This document shows, in pieces, positions 7,822 through 15,112 of a DNA stretch of 20,399 nucleotides. Made by a program: the position numbers and the translations under genes. Origin of the DNA: JAMWZF01 sp041628615 (GTDB lineage: Bacteria > Pseudomonadota > Alphaproteobacteria > Rhodobacterales > Rhodobacteraceae); the NCBI GenBank assembly GCA_041628615.1, contig JBFKOW010000046.1, forward strand, positions 1-20,399, given 5' to 3'. Within the stretch, counting starts at the first letter, position 1, and the number at the start of each line of letters is the position of its first letter. The notes beneath the pieces are model-generated. The model saw only the letters and a program-made list of their open reading frames with translations, had not been told where the DNA came from and made no database searches.

Positions 7822-8904
7822 ATGGACACGACGTACTGGGCAAGGTTCGACAGCAATTCCGCGAACAACCCTGCGCTCAACCTGCGGGGCGATCCGGCCG
7901 TGGAGATCACCTTCGTCAACCAGACGCCGACCGGCGGGCTGGGGGACTACCATCTCGATCAGCCAACCGGCGGCGGAATCGATCCCGACACATTGGTCTC
8001 CATCGGCGGCACCACCTACACCTTCGTTTTCGAGTTCGCCGGAACCTTGCCGACGCTCAACAAGCACGGCGCCGGCAAGGTGCCGGACCAGTTCGAGGGT
8101 AACGCGGTCTACGTCATCACCGTGCAGGACTACCCGTCACCGGGACAAACCGCGCGGCTGGCCTTCCTGCCCGACGACAACGCGACTGCGGCCGAGATGA
8201 ACGCCTTCGGACAAGGCGCCATCAACATCCAGAACCTCGACACCACGCCGCCGCCCTCGCCGGTCTGCTACCTCGCCGGGACACCGATCGACACGCCCGC
8301 GGGTCCGGTCGCGGTCGAGACTCTGACCCGGGGTGACCTCGTGCGCACCCTGGATGCCGGCTGGCAGCGTATCCGCTGGACCGGGCGCACGGTGCTGCGC
8401 TGGCCGGGCGCGTCGCCCGACGGCAAGCCGGTGCTGATCCGGGCCGGTGCGCTCGGCAACGGCCTGCCCGAGACCGATCTTGCGGTGTCGCCGCAGCACC
8501 GGATGCTGCTGTCCGGCGATGCCGTCGCGCGGGCGACCGGCCATGCGGAGGTCTTCGTGCCAGCCAAGGCGCTCGTCGGCCGGGCGGGGATTCGGCAGAT
8601 GGCGGGACGGCGGAAGGCCGAGTACTGCCACCTCATGCTCGACCGGCACCACGTTCTGACCGCCGCCGGAACCCTGTCGGAAAGCTTCTATCCCGGTCCC
8701 GGCGCGATGAGCGCCCTGTCCCAGGCGGCACGGGTCGGGCTGTTCCACTCATATCCGGCGCTGCTTGCCGGGACCGAGGCGGGCTTCGGGACGCTGGCCC
8801 GTCCCGCGCTCACCGTGCAGGCCGCAATCCGGCTGGTGCAACGGATGGCCGATGCGGCGCTCGTTTCGCCGGCCACCGATTCCGTGCGCGCGCGATCGGC
8901 CTGA
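7822..8904 (+). CDS. Hint (hedgehog/intein-type) domain protein
   Basis: The product has 360 residues. An N-terminal domain of about 145 residues, beta-rich and of unknown family, is followed by a Hint_2 domain that starts at Cys149 in V-C-Y-L-A-G-T-P-I. Then come the family motifs G-D-L-V-R-T-L-D, S-P-Q-H-R-M-L-L (His226) and D-R-H-H-V-L (His276/277) before S-E-S-F-Y-P-G. Hint domains use the first Cys to make a thioester and cleave the peptide bond before it, so the N-terminal domain may be released. No C-extein splice junction (His-Asn followed by Cys/Ser/Thr) is seen, so cleavage or ligation is more likely than splicing. There is no signal peptide or RTX repeat. The start M-D-T-T-Y-W is preferred; the ribosome binding site (G-A-G-G, 11-12 bases upstream) is weak. 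It converges on lysS. Confidence 0.85.
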   Translation: MDTTYWARFDSNSANNPALNLRGDPAVEITFVNQTPTGGLGDYHLDQPTGGGIDPDTLVSIGGTTYTFVFEFAGTLPTLNKHGAGKVPDQFEGNAVYVITVQDYPSPGQTARLAFLPDDNATAAEMNAFGQGAINIQNLDTTPPPSPVCYLAGTPIDTPAGPVAVETLTRGDLVRTLDAGWQRIRWTGRTVLRWPGASPDGKPVLIRAGALGNGLPETDLAVSPQHRMLLSGDAVARATGHAEVFVPAKALVGRAGIRQMAGRRKAEYCHLMLDRHHVLTAAGTLSESFYPGPGAMSALSQAARVGLFHSYPALLAGTEAGFGTLARPALTVQAAIRLVQRMADAALVSPATDSVRARSA

Positions 8905-8907
8905 TCC

Positions 8908-8922
8908 GCCGGCCGCGCCGGC
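8908..8922. terminator. Small GC hairpin between convergent Hint and lysS genes
   Basis: GCCGGC (8908-8913) and GCCGGC (8917-8922) form a 6-bp stem with a 3-base loop inside the 18-base gap between the two stop codons. The hairpin reads the same on both strands, so it could serve both transcripts. No U-tract is present. Confidence 0.4.
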
Positions 8923-10566
8923 TCAGGCGGCGGCCAGTTCCCCGTCCAGCCCTGCCCGGATCAACGCCACGGTTTCCTCGCGGCCGTAGAGCGCGATGAA
9001 CCCGCCGAAGCGCGGCCCCTGGCTGGCCCCCAGCAGCACCTCGTAGAGGCACGAGAACCACGCGCGGAGCGGCTCGAAGCCATGCGTCTTGCCGATGGCG
9101 AAGACGATGGACTGCAGGAATTCGTCGTCGTGCCAGTCGACCGCGGGCAGCGGATCGTCGGACCCGGCGGCGGCGTTCTTGCGGGCGATCACGTCCAGCG
9201 CGGCGGCCTCGTCCTGCAGGCAGCGGGTCAGTTCCTCCAGCGCCGCCCGCTCGCGGTCGTCGGGCAGGCGGAACTGCCGGGTCGGCTTCACGAAGTCGTT
9301 GTAGTAGCGGATCGCGAACCCCGCGGCCTGGTCGAGATCGGGGTTCGCCTCGGGCGACGCCTCGGGGGCGTAGCGGCGGATGAAACCCCAGAGCTTGTCC
9401 TTCTCCTCGGCGCCGGAGACGCTCACCAGGTTCAGCAGCATCGCGAAGGGCACCACCATCGTCGAGGCCGGCACGTCGTGGCCGTGGATGTGGAACACCG
9501 GGTTGGCCAGCTTCCCGGCGGCGTCCTGGTCCGGGTAGGCGCGCAACTGCTGGTGATACTCGTCCACCGCCTTCGGGATGACGTCGAAATGCATCCGTTT
9601 CGCCGTCTTGGGCTTCTGGAACATGAAGTAGGACAGGCTCTCGGTCGCAGCGTAGGTCAGCCATTCGTCGATCGACACGCCGTTGCCCGAGGACTTGGAG
9701 ATCTTCTGGCCGCTCTCGTCGAGGAACAGTTCGTAGGTAAAGTGGTTCGGCTTGCGGCCGCCGAGGATCTCGCAGATCCGGTCGTAGATCGGCGTGTTGG
9801 TCGAGTGGTCCTTGCCGTACATCTCAAAATCGACGTCGAGCGCGGCCCAGCGGGCGCCGAAATCGGGCTTCCACTGCAGCTTCACGTTGCCGCCGGTGAC
9901 CGGCAGGGTCCATTCGCGGCCGTCCTCGTCGTCGAAGGTAACGGTGCCCTCGGCGGCATCGACGTGCTTCATCGGGACGTAGAGCACCCGTCCGGTTTCC
10001 GGATGGATCGGAAGGAAGATCGAATAGGTCTGCTGACGCTCCTCGCGCAACGATTTCAGCATCACCTTCATCACGTCGTCATACCGCTCCGCGGCGCGGC
10101 GCAGCACGGTGTCGAACCGGCCCGACTTGTAGAAGTCGGTGGCGCTGATGAACTCGTACTCGAACCCGAAGGTGTCGAGGAACCGGCGCAGCATCGCGTT
10201 GTTGTGGTGGCCGAAGCTCTCGAACTCGCCGAAAGGGTCGGGCACGCTGGTCAGCGGCAATTGCAGGTGCTCTTTCAGCATGTCCTGGTTCGGCACGTTG
10301 CCCGGCACCTTGCGCATCCCGTCCATGTCGTCGGAGAAGCAGATCAGCCGGGTCGGCACGTCAGAGATCACCTCGAAGGCGCGCCGGATCATCGTGGTCC
10401 GCAGCACCTCGCCGAAGGTGCCGATATGGGGCAGGCCGCTCGGGCCGTAGCCGGTCTCGAACAGGACTTCCTCCTTGCCCGACGCCTCGATCCGTTTCAG
10501 CAGCGCGCGGGCCTCCTCGAAGGGCCAGGCCTTGGAGTTCATCGCGGCATCGCGCAGGTCGGTCAT
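8923..10566 (-). CDS. lysS: Lysine--tRNA ligase, class I
   Basis: This 547-residue enzyme charges tRNA-Lys using ATP and lysine. It is the class I (archaeal-type, also named LysK) form with a Rossmann fold. The HIGH motif appears as P-H-I-G-T (46-50) in G-P-S-G-L-P-H-I-G-T-F-G-E-V-L, and KMSKS appears as K-I-S-K-S (288-292). The zinc-like and anticodon-binding C-terminal helical region is present and the length is normal. The start ATG at 10566 has G-A-G-G 8 bases upstream; M9 is an alternative but has no better site. This form is known in alphaproteobacteria in place of the class II LysRS. It is divergent from the TerB-like gene and converges on the Hint gene with an 18-base gap. Confidence 0.95.
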   Translation of the reverse strand: MTDLRDAAMNSKAWPFEEARALLKRIEASGKEEVLFETGYGPSGLPHIGTFGEVLRTTMIRRAFEVISDVPTRLICFSDDMDGMRKVPGNVPNQDMLKEHLQLPLTSVPDPFGEFESFGHHNNAMLRRFLDTFGFEYEFISATDFYKSGRFDTVLRRAAERYDDVMKVMLKSLREERQQTYSIFLPIHPETGRVLYVPMKHVDAAEGTVTFDDEDGREWTLPVTGGNVKLQWKPDFGARWAALDVDFEMYGKDHSTNTPIYDRICEILGGRKPNHFTYELFLDESGQKISKSSGNGVSIDEWLTYAATESLSYFMFQKPKTAKRMHFDVIPKAVDEYHQQLRAYPDQDAAGKLANPVFHIHGHDVPASTMVVPFAMLLNLVSVSGAEEKDKLWGFIRRYAPEASPEANPDLDQAAGFAIRYYNDFVKPTRQFRLPDDRERAALEELTRCLQDEAAALDVIARKNAAAGSDDPLPAVDWHDDEFLQSIVFAIGKTHGFEPLRAWFSCLYEVLLGASQGPRFGGFIALYGREETVALIRAGLDGELAAA

Positions 10567-10614
10567 CTCGGCATCCTCGGAGGTCTTTCGGCCGGTGGGC
10601 CCGGTCCGGGCCGC

Positions 10615-10643
10615 GTCCTATTGCAGCGGGGCCGCGCGGTCAA
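10615..10643 (-). promoter_or_regulatory. Likely lysS promoter
   Basis: On the minus strand TTGACC (plus 10638-10643) and TAGGAC (plus 10615-10620) are separated by exactly 17 bases. Transcription would start near 10608, leaving a leader of about 41 bases before the lysS ATG. Confidence 0.5.
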
Positions 10644-10648
10644 TAAAT
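10621..10648 (+). promoter_or_regulatory. Possible promoter of the TerB-like gene
   Basis: TTGCAG (10621-10626) and ATAAAT (10643-10648) are 16 bases apart, and the start would fall close before the AAGGAG at 10661. It overlaps the lysS promoter on the other strand, so the two could compete. Confidence 0.4.
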
Positions 10649-10673
10649 CCAAGGGCAGCGAAGGAGAATGACG

Positions 10674-11093
10674 ATGTCCGATACCGCCCCGTTTTCGCCG
10701 CAGGACGCGCTCTGCGCCATCATGATCGCGATCTCTGCGAGCGACGAGACGATCCGCACCTCGGAACTCGTCAAGATCACCAACATCATCAACAACCTGC
10801 CGGTATTCGGCGACTACGATCCGGATCGGGTGTCCGCCGTCTCGCGCACCGTGTTCGACATGTTCGAACAGGAAGAGGGGCTCGACGCGCTGTTCGGCCT
10901 GGTCCGCGAGACCCTACCCGAGCGGCTGTTCGAGACTGCCTACGCCCTCGCCTGCGACGTGGCCGCGGCCGATGGCGACATCGCCCAGCCCGAGCTTCGG
11001 CTGCTGGAAGAGATGCGCTACGAATTCAACATCGACCGGCTGGCCGCCGCGGCGATCGAGCGGGGCGCGCGGGCGCGGCACATGACGCTCTGA
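10674..11093 (+). CDS. TerB-like (tellurite resistance B fold) protein
   Basis: The product has 139 residues, probably cytoplasmic and all helical. It shows TerB/DjlA-N-type features: paired acidic helices with A-I-S-A-S-D-E-T-I-R near the start and D-V-A-A-A-D-G-D-I-A-Q-P-E-L-R-L-L-E near the end, the latter like the metal-binding A-D-G-x-I/L-x-x-x-E of the family. The role is poorly defined; members link to metal or envelope stress. The start ATG at 10674 is preferred over the ATG 2 codons upstream because AAGGAG lies 7 bases before it. It is alone, divergent from lysS and convergent with dacB (16-base gap). There is no wider ter cluster nearby, so tellurite resistance should not be assumed. 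Confidence 0.8.
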   Translation: MSDTAPFSPQDALCAIMIAISASDETIRTSELVKITNIINNLPVFGDYDPDRVSAVSRTVFDMFEQEEGLDALFGLVRETLPERLFETAYALACDVAAADGDIAQPELRLLEEMRYEFNIDRLAAAAIERGARARHMTL

Positions 11094-11109
11094 CCGCGGC
11101 CCGGGCGGC

Positions 11110-12615
11110 CTAGCCGACCAGTCCCCAGCGCCCCAGCACCTGCTGCTGCAGGTCCCGCGCCCGGGCGTTGTAGGCGGGGGCGCCGGCGGGGACTTCCTCG
11201 TCCACCGCCTTGGCCGCCGCCCGCCGGTCGAGGTCGGCGGCGAGTATCGCGAAGGCCAGCACCCGGCCCGAGCTCGTCCGCAGATATCCGGCCAGGGTCG
11301 TCACGAAGTTCAGCGTGCCGGTCTTGGCAGCGACCTCGGCGGGCGCGTCGGCCAGCGGCCGGCCCTCGTCGTCGCGGAACGGGATGTCCTTGAGGATCGG
11401 CCGCAGCTTTCGGCGCACGCCCGGCGCCGCAAGCAGGCGCACGAGGTCGCCGGCGGTCACCCGCGAGGCGTCGGACAGCCCGGAATGATCGGCGAGCCGG
11501 AACCCGGTGCCGAAGGTGCTGTTGAGCCAGCCGGTCATCAGCCTGGCCGAGCCTGCGTGGCCTGTCAGGGACGGGCGGCGGGCATAGCTCGCCGTCAGCC
11601 CGACCGCTTCGGCGGTGAGGTTGGTGGAGTAGCGCAGCATGTCGCGGAGAACCTGCCGGAGTGGCTCGGACCGGTGGGTCACGAGGGCCATGCCGCCGCC
11701 GTCCGGCGGGGCCAGCCGGACCGGCGCCGGCAGGACGATGCCCTCCGAGCGGGCGAGGGTGCGGAACACGTCCCCGGCATAGAGCGCCGGCTTGCGGACC
11801 GGCAGCCAGCGCGCCCCGCCGCTGCCAAGCGCGCCGCTGGCCACCGTCCAGTCGTCGGTATCGCCGCCGTCCTCGTAGGTGAATACCGGTACCGACCGGT
11901 CCGCGACGCGCATCCTGGCCATCGTCACCTCCGGCCGGTAGAGATCGCTGCGGGCGTCCATCCGGACGGCCCAGGCGCCGCCTTCGCGGGCCCATTCGAA
12001 GTGAACCCGGTTGAAGTTCAGGTTCAGCCCGCCGACCGCCGGGTTGTAGCCGAGATGGTCGAGCTGCGGCGGATCGATCTCTTCGAGATGGGGCAGGGCG
12101 CCGCCCCAGACCCCGAACCGGCCGCTGACACCGCGCAGGCCGGTTTCCGCCAGCGCCGCCGCCATCCCGGCGAGGTGGTCGGTGACCAGCGTCGGGTCGC
12201 CGCCGCCGGCGAGGATCAGGTCGCCCCGCAGCACGCCGTCGATGACCGGTCCGGTGGCGATGAGCCGGGTCTCGAAACGGTGGCCGGGGCCGAGGCTGTC
12301 GAGCGCGTAGAGCGCGGTCAGAGCCTTGGTCACGCTCGCCGGCGGCAGCGGCACATCTGCCGCGTGGCTGTCGAGCGGGGTGCCGGTCCCGGTGTCGGCC
12401 AGCGCCACGCCGACCTGCCCCGGCAGGTCCGCCGCCGCGATGGTCGCCGACAGGCCCGGCCGAGCGGGCGGCGGCCTCCTCGCGGCGAGCGGCGCCGCGC
12501 CGCCGGGCCGCGCGACGGGCCGGCGGGATCGCTCCGGCGCGCCGGCCAGCGCAGCGCTGGCCACCAAGGTGGCGGCCCCGGTCAACAGCGCGCGGCGGGT
12601 CAGTGTCCCTGTCAT
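11110..12615 (-). CDS. dacB: D-alanyl-D-alanine carboxypeptidase/endopeptidase, PBP4 (peptidase S13)
   Basis: This 501-residue enzyme trims D-Ala from pentapeptides and cuts peptide cross-links in periplasmic peptidoglycan. The three catalytic motifs are S-V-T-K (94-97), S-T-N (330-332) and K-T-G (431-433). The large insert between the first two motifs is typical of class C PBP4. The leader L-T-R-R-A-L-L-T-G-A-A-T-L-V-A-S-A-A-L-A-G-A has an R-R pair and resembles a Tat signal, which is unusual for PBP4. A Pro/Arg-rich stretch (about 28-53) separates it from the fold. The start ATG has no Shine-Dalgarno, and a promoter 7 bases upstream suggests a leaderless message. It converges on the TerB-like gene and follows tRNA-Ala. 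Confidence 0.93.
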   Translation of the reverse strand: MTGTLTRRALLTGAATLVASAALAGAPERSRRPVARPGGAAPLAARRPPPARPGLSATIAAADLPGQVGVALADTGTGTPLDSHAADVPLPPASVTKALTALYALDSLGPGHRFETRLIATGPVIDGVLRGDLILAGGGDPTLVTDHLAGMAAALAETGLRGVSGRFGVWGGALPHLEEIDPPQLDHLGYNPAVGGLNLNFNRVHFEWAREGGAWAVRMDARSDLYRPEVTMARMRVADRSVPVFTYEDGGDTDDWTVASGALGSGGARWLPVRKPALYAGDVFRTLARSEGIVLPAPVRLAPPDGGGMALVTHRSEPLRQVLRDMLRYSTNLTAEAVGLTASYARRPSLTGHAGSARLMTGWLNSTFGTGFRLADHSGLSDASRVTAGDLVRLLAAPGVRRKLRPILKDIPFRDDEGRPLADAPAEVAAKTGTLNFVTTLAGYLRTSSGRVLAFAILAADLDRRAAAKAVDEEVPAGAPAYNARARDLQQQVLGRWGLVG

Positions 12616-12621
12616 GCCGGG

Positions 12622-12651
12622 ACCCTAGCCCGGTCCTTTCGGCGGCGGCAA
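12622..12651 (-). promoter_or_regulatory. Likely dacB promoter
   Basis: Minus-strand TTGCCG (plus 12646-12651) and TAGGGT (plus 12622-12627) are 18 bases apart. The predicted start, about 7 bases past the -10, falls on or next to the dacB ATG at 12615. Confidence 0.5.
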
Positions 12652-12698
12652 TGGGCCCGTCCTGGCACAGCGCCGGGTCCATGTTTCGCGAGGGTGGA

Positions 12699-12774
<76 letters not shown>

Positions 12775-12783
12775 ACTGGCGCG

Positions 12784-12813
12784 CTATCTGAGGCTTTCGG
12801 CCACGGCTGTCAA
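12784..12813 (-). promoter_or_regulatory. Promoter of tRNA-Ala
   Basis: On the minus strand a perfect TTGACA (plus 12808-12813) is followed after 17 bases by CAGATA (plus 12785-12790). Transcription would start near 12778, a few bases before the mature tRNA end at 12774. This is the best sigma70-type promoter in the window. Confidence 0.75.
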
Positions 12814-12820
12814 GCCGGGC

Positions 12821-13291
12821 TCAGCCGATGTTCAGGTCCGCCGGGCCCAGCCGGTAGGCCTTGCCGAAGCCGCCGTTCAGATGCGCTTCGGAGACACGCA
12901 GGCGGAAAAACACGAAATCGGCGAAATCGATATAGAGTGCGGCCTTCGGATGGCTCCGCAGCCAGCGGTCGCGCAAGGCCGGCTTGTCTGCCGGTTCGGC
13001 TTGCGCCTGCAGGGTCAGCCGCGGATGGGTCAGAGGGTCGCCCTTCGGGCCCGGCTCGCCCACCAGCAGGGAACAGGCCGGGTCGGCGGTCAGGGCGCGG
13101 GTGTGCAGCGACAGGGTCGAGACCAGCAGCAGCGGGCAGCCGTCCCCGTCCGTGCCCACCGCGACGCGGGTGACCATCGGCGCGCCTTCCGCCAGCACGC
13201 CAAGCGCGCCGAACCGGGCTTGGGTCAGCAGGGTCCGGCCGAGCGTCCGGGCGGCGTCGTCGGTGGCGCGGATCGGGTCAGTCGCGGGCAT
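12821..13291 (-). CDS. HugZ / pyridoxamine-5'-phosphate-oxidase-like split-barrel protein
   Basis: The product has 156 residues, probably cytoplasmic. The pattern R-T-L-G-R-T-L-L-T-Q-A-R-F-G-A-L-G-V-L, then P-M-V-T-R-V-A-V and P-L-L-L-V-S-T-L-S-L-H-T-R-A-L, then C-S-L-L-V-G-E-P-G-P-K-G-D-P-L-T-H-P-R-L matches the HugZ-like branch of the PNPOx split-barrel fold. The G-D-P-L-T-H-P-R-L/A-T motif is diagnostic. Members bind flavin or help degrade heme; which applies here is not clear, and the usual C-terminal DUF2470 extension is absent. It overlaps the end of the YdcF-like gene by 14 bases (13278-13291), so the two are likely co-transcribed. The tRNA-Ala promoter begins just past its stop. Confidence 0.85.
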   Translation of the reverse strand: MPATDPIRATDDAARTLGRTLLTQARFGALGVLAEGAPMVTRVAVGTDGDGCPLLLVSTLSLHTRALTADPACSLLVGEPGPKGDPLTHPRLTLQAQAEPADKPALRDRWLRSHPKAALYIDFADFVFFRLRVSEAHLNGGFGKAYRLGPADLNIG

Positions 13292-13748
13292 CGCGGGGCA
13301 CCTTCACCCAGTACCAGGCCAGCGCCGGCGCTTCGCGCAGCGCGGCGCGCCACTGGCGCAGTCCGATGCCCCGGCGCCAGTCGGTCGCGGCATGGATCCC
13401 GGCCTCGAGTCCGAGCCGCCGCGCGACCAGCCGGACACGCGGTGCATGGTACCAATCGGTGACGATCACCGTCTCCGCCGCGCCGAGGTCCCGCAGGACG
13501 GGCCGGGCGTGGCGCAGGTTCTCTTCGGTGGTCCGGGACCTGTCTTCGATCCGGATCGCGTCGGCGGGCACCCCCGCGCCGGTCAATGCCGCGGCGATCG
13601 CAGCCGCCTCGCCCCCGGCGCCGCAGGCCACCATGGCATCGACCGCGCCGTCGTGCCACAATGCCAGCGCCGCCCCGATGCGGCGCCGCAGGGCGGGCGA
13701 GGGCCCCTCCGCCCGCACCGCTGCACCCAGGATGACGGCGACTCTCAT
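13278..13748 (-). CDS. YdcF/SanA-like (DUF218) protein
   Basis: The product has 156 residues. M-R-V-A-V-I-L-G-A-A-V opens a Rossmann-like sheet, followed by A-L-W-H-D-G-A-V-D-A-M-V-A-C-G, E-D-R-S-R-T-T-E-E-N-L-R-H-A and V-T-D-W-Y-H-A-P-R-V-R-L-V-A-R-R. These are the core motifs of DUF218/YdcF proteins, which bind nucleotide-like ligands and are linked to envelope integrity (SanA, ElyC). No membrane anchor is present, unlike ElyC. The start ATG is supported by A-A-G-G 7 bases upstream; the longer open frame upstream is not family-like. It overlaps the HugZ-like gene and is divergent from the universal stress gene. Confidence 0.85.
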   Translation of the reverse strand: MRVAVILGAAVRAEGPSPALRRRIGAALALWHDGAVDAMVACGAGGEAAAIAAALTGAGVPADAIRIEDRSRTTEENLRHARPVLRDLGAAETVIVTDWYHAPRVRLVARRLGLEAGIHAATDWRRGIGLRQWRAALREAPALAWYWVKVPRDARD

Positions 13749-13769
13749 GCGCCGACCTTGGGTGCGAAG

Positions 13770-13783
13770 CTGACCCAGATCAA
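13770..13783 (+). promoter_or_regulatory. FNR-like box upstream of the universal stress gene
   Basis: CTGACCCAGATCAA matches the FNR/FnrL palindrome TTGAT-N4-ATCAA at 8 of 10 positions with the right 4-base spacer. If it acts as a class II site, centred 41.5 bases before the start, transcription would begin near 13818, 20 bases before the ATG. This is a pattern match only. Confidence 0.4.
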
Positions 13784-13837
13784 GGCGCCGCTGCGCGGGC
13801 CGGCGCAGACTGCTGACAAGGTTTGGAGGATACCGAC

Positions 13838-14245
13838 ATGTACGACAAGATCCTGGTCCCCATCGCCTTCGACGAAGATCACGACGACAGCAAGGCGCTG
13901 CCGGTGGCGCGGCTTCTGGCCAATCCCGGCGCACAGATCGTGCTGTTCCACGTGATGGACGAGATCCCGCCCTACGCGATGTCCTATCTCGCGGAGGATT
14001 TCCGGTCCGAGAGCCGGGACGCGATCATCGCCGAGCTGAAGAAGCGGACGGAGGGCACCGAGAACGCCCAGGTCGTGGTGGTGGACGGCCATTCCGGCCG
14101 CACCATCGTGGATTGGGCGGGCGATCACGAGGTCGACTGCATCGTGATCTCGTCGCATCGGCCCGGGCTTCAGGACTACTTCCTCGGGTCGACCGCGGCA
14201 CGGGTGGTGCGGCACGCCCCCTGTGCGGTCCACGTGCTGCGCTAG
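13838..14245 (+). CDS. Universal stress protein (UspA family)
   Basis: The product has 135 residues, a single Usp domain and is cytoplasmic. M-Y-D-K-I-L-V-P-I-A-F-D opens the fold, V-V-D-G-H-S-G-R-T-I-V-D-W-A follows, and the C-terminal ATP-loop reads S-S-H-R-P-G-L-Q-D-Y-F-L-G-S-T-A-A-R-V-V-R-H-A-P-C-A-V-H-V-L. The G-x9-G-S/T pattern is partly kept, so ATP binding is possible. The start is fixed by G-G-A-G-G 8 bases upstream. Its stop TAG shares CTAG with the stop of the next, convergent gene. Usp genes of this type respond to low oxygen or stasis, which fits the FNR-like box upstream. Confidence 0.92.
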   Translation: MYDKILVPIAFDEDHDDSKALPVARLLANPGAQIVLFHVMDEIPPYAMSYLAEDFRSESRDAIIAELKKRTEGTENAQVVVVDGHSGRTIVDWAGDHEVDCIVISSHRPGLQDYFLGSTAARVVRHAPCAVHVLR

Positions 14246-14916
14246 AACTCGATCCAGGTGCCAAGGCTGACCGCGGTCTCCGCGTCGCCGGTGAGTTCCT
14301 GCACGATCCCGGCGGTGATTCTCGCGCGCTCGGACAGCCGCAGGATCGCCGTCGGGGCCACCTTGGCGTAGGGGTCGCCCGAATACCCGGTGCCGGCGGT
14401 GACCTGCAGGTAGCCGCTCCACCGGTCGCCGAAATGCCGGCCCCAGGTCAGGTCGATCTTGCCCTCGGCGCCGCCATCCTCGCCGCTGAACGTGATCCGC
14501 GCCTCGGCAGAGAGCCATCCCCGCTCCAGCCCCCGGCCCCAGGCAATGGCGGCAAGAATGAGCGGCTCGGTGTCCGGGCCCCGCGCCTCGACCCGGCGGA
14601 GCGCGACGCCGCCGGCGACCGAAAGGGCGTCGCCCGCGGGAACGGGGAGGGGCGGCGCGATGACGGCCAGGATCTCGGCCTGCACGTCGCGCCCGCCGTC
14701 GCCCGAGAAGGCCGAGAACACCAGCGTCAGCCGCTCCGTCGCCCCCCACTCGGCATAGAGGGCCGGGTCCGGGCGCGGCGAACCGCCCCCCGCTTCCGGG
14801 GGCAGGATCGTCGCGCCGAAGGACAGGAAAACGTCCCCCTCTCCCCGCAGCCAGGGGCCGGCGGCGGCCGGTTGGGTGGCGGCGAGCGCGAGGGGGAGGA
14901 GGAGGGTCCTGAGCAC
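14242..14916 (-). CDS. Exported protein, possible outer-membrane beta-barrel
   Basis: The product has 224 residues. A short Sec signal (M-L-R-T-L-L-L-P-L-A-L-A-A-T-Q-P-A-A-A) precedes a mature part made of alternating strands with aromatic girdle-like ends (G-D-V-F-L-S-F-G-A, A-L-Y-A-E-W-G-A, G-Y-L-Q-V-T-A-G-T-G-Y), and it ends in W-I-E-F. A C-terminal Phe is typical of outer-membrane barrels. No named family was recognised. The start is GTG with an A-G-G-A ribosome binding site. A CtrA-like TTAA cluster lies 25-49 bases upstream, and the gene overlaps the universal stress gene by 4 bases. Confidence 0.7.
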   Translation of the reverse strand: MLRTLLLPLALAATQPAAAGPWLRGEGDVFLSFGATILPPEAGGGSPRPDPALYAEWGATERLTLVFSAFSGDGGRDVQAEILAVIAPPLPVPAGDALSVAGGVALRRVEARGPDTEPLILAAIAWGRGLERGWLSAEARITFSGEDGGAEGKIDLTWGRHFGDRWSGYLQVTAGTGYSGDPYAKVAPTAILRLSERARITAGIVQELTGDAETAVSLGTWIEF

Positions 14917-14940
14917 GGCGTCATCCTGCGCCCCAATTGG

Positions 14941-14965
14941 TTAAGGCCGCGTTAAGAATGGTTAA
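14941..14965 (-). promoter_or_regulatory. CtrA-like box cluster
   Basis: TTAA at 14941-14944 and 14952-14955 are exactly 7 bases apart, the CtrA consensus TTAA-N7-TTAA. A third TTAA lies at 14962-14965, and on the minus strand it forms TTAACCAT, the CtrA half-site. The cluster sits just upstream of the minus-strand exported-protein gene, where a -35 region is expected. Confidence 0.55.
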
Positions 14966-15078
14966 TCATGTCGGGCGGATCGGGCCGTGATCGTCGGGCC
15001 AAATGGTCGGTAAACGCTCCTATCGTCTTCATCCGGGACGCATTCGGAGAGGAGCGGATCACGACGCCCGGGAAGCGG
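14966..15078. other. Unassigned spacer
   Basis: Between the CtrA-like boxes and the hairpin past the ClpP-LprI gene, I see no gene with a ribosome binding site and family-like content. An open frame from 14968 on the plus strand is Arg-rich and looks like a shadow. Confidence 0.3.
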
Positions 15079-15105
15079 GCCCGCGCGCGGCGAAGCGCGG
15101 CGGGC
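15079..15105 (-). terminator. GC hairpin downstream of the ClpP-LprI gene
   Basis: GCCCGC (15079-15084) pairs with GCGGGC (15100-15105) and, past one bulged base, CGCG with CGCG, around a 6-base loop. It starts 8 bases after the stop of the minus-strand gene. No U-tract follows. Confidence 0.5.
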
Positions 15106-15112
15106 CGACGGC

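Noticed and set aside
9082..10671. Plus-strand open frame of 529 codons antisense to lysS
   Set aside because: Mirror-frame artefact of a strongly supported gene; the composition is Val/His/Arg-rich and there is no start signal.
10674..11093. Tellurite resistance operon
   Set aside because: Only a TerB-like fold is present; no terA, terC, terD or terE neighbour is seen, so no resistance claim is made.
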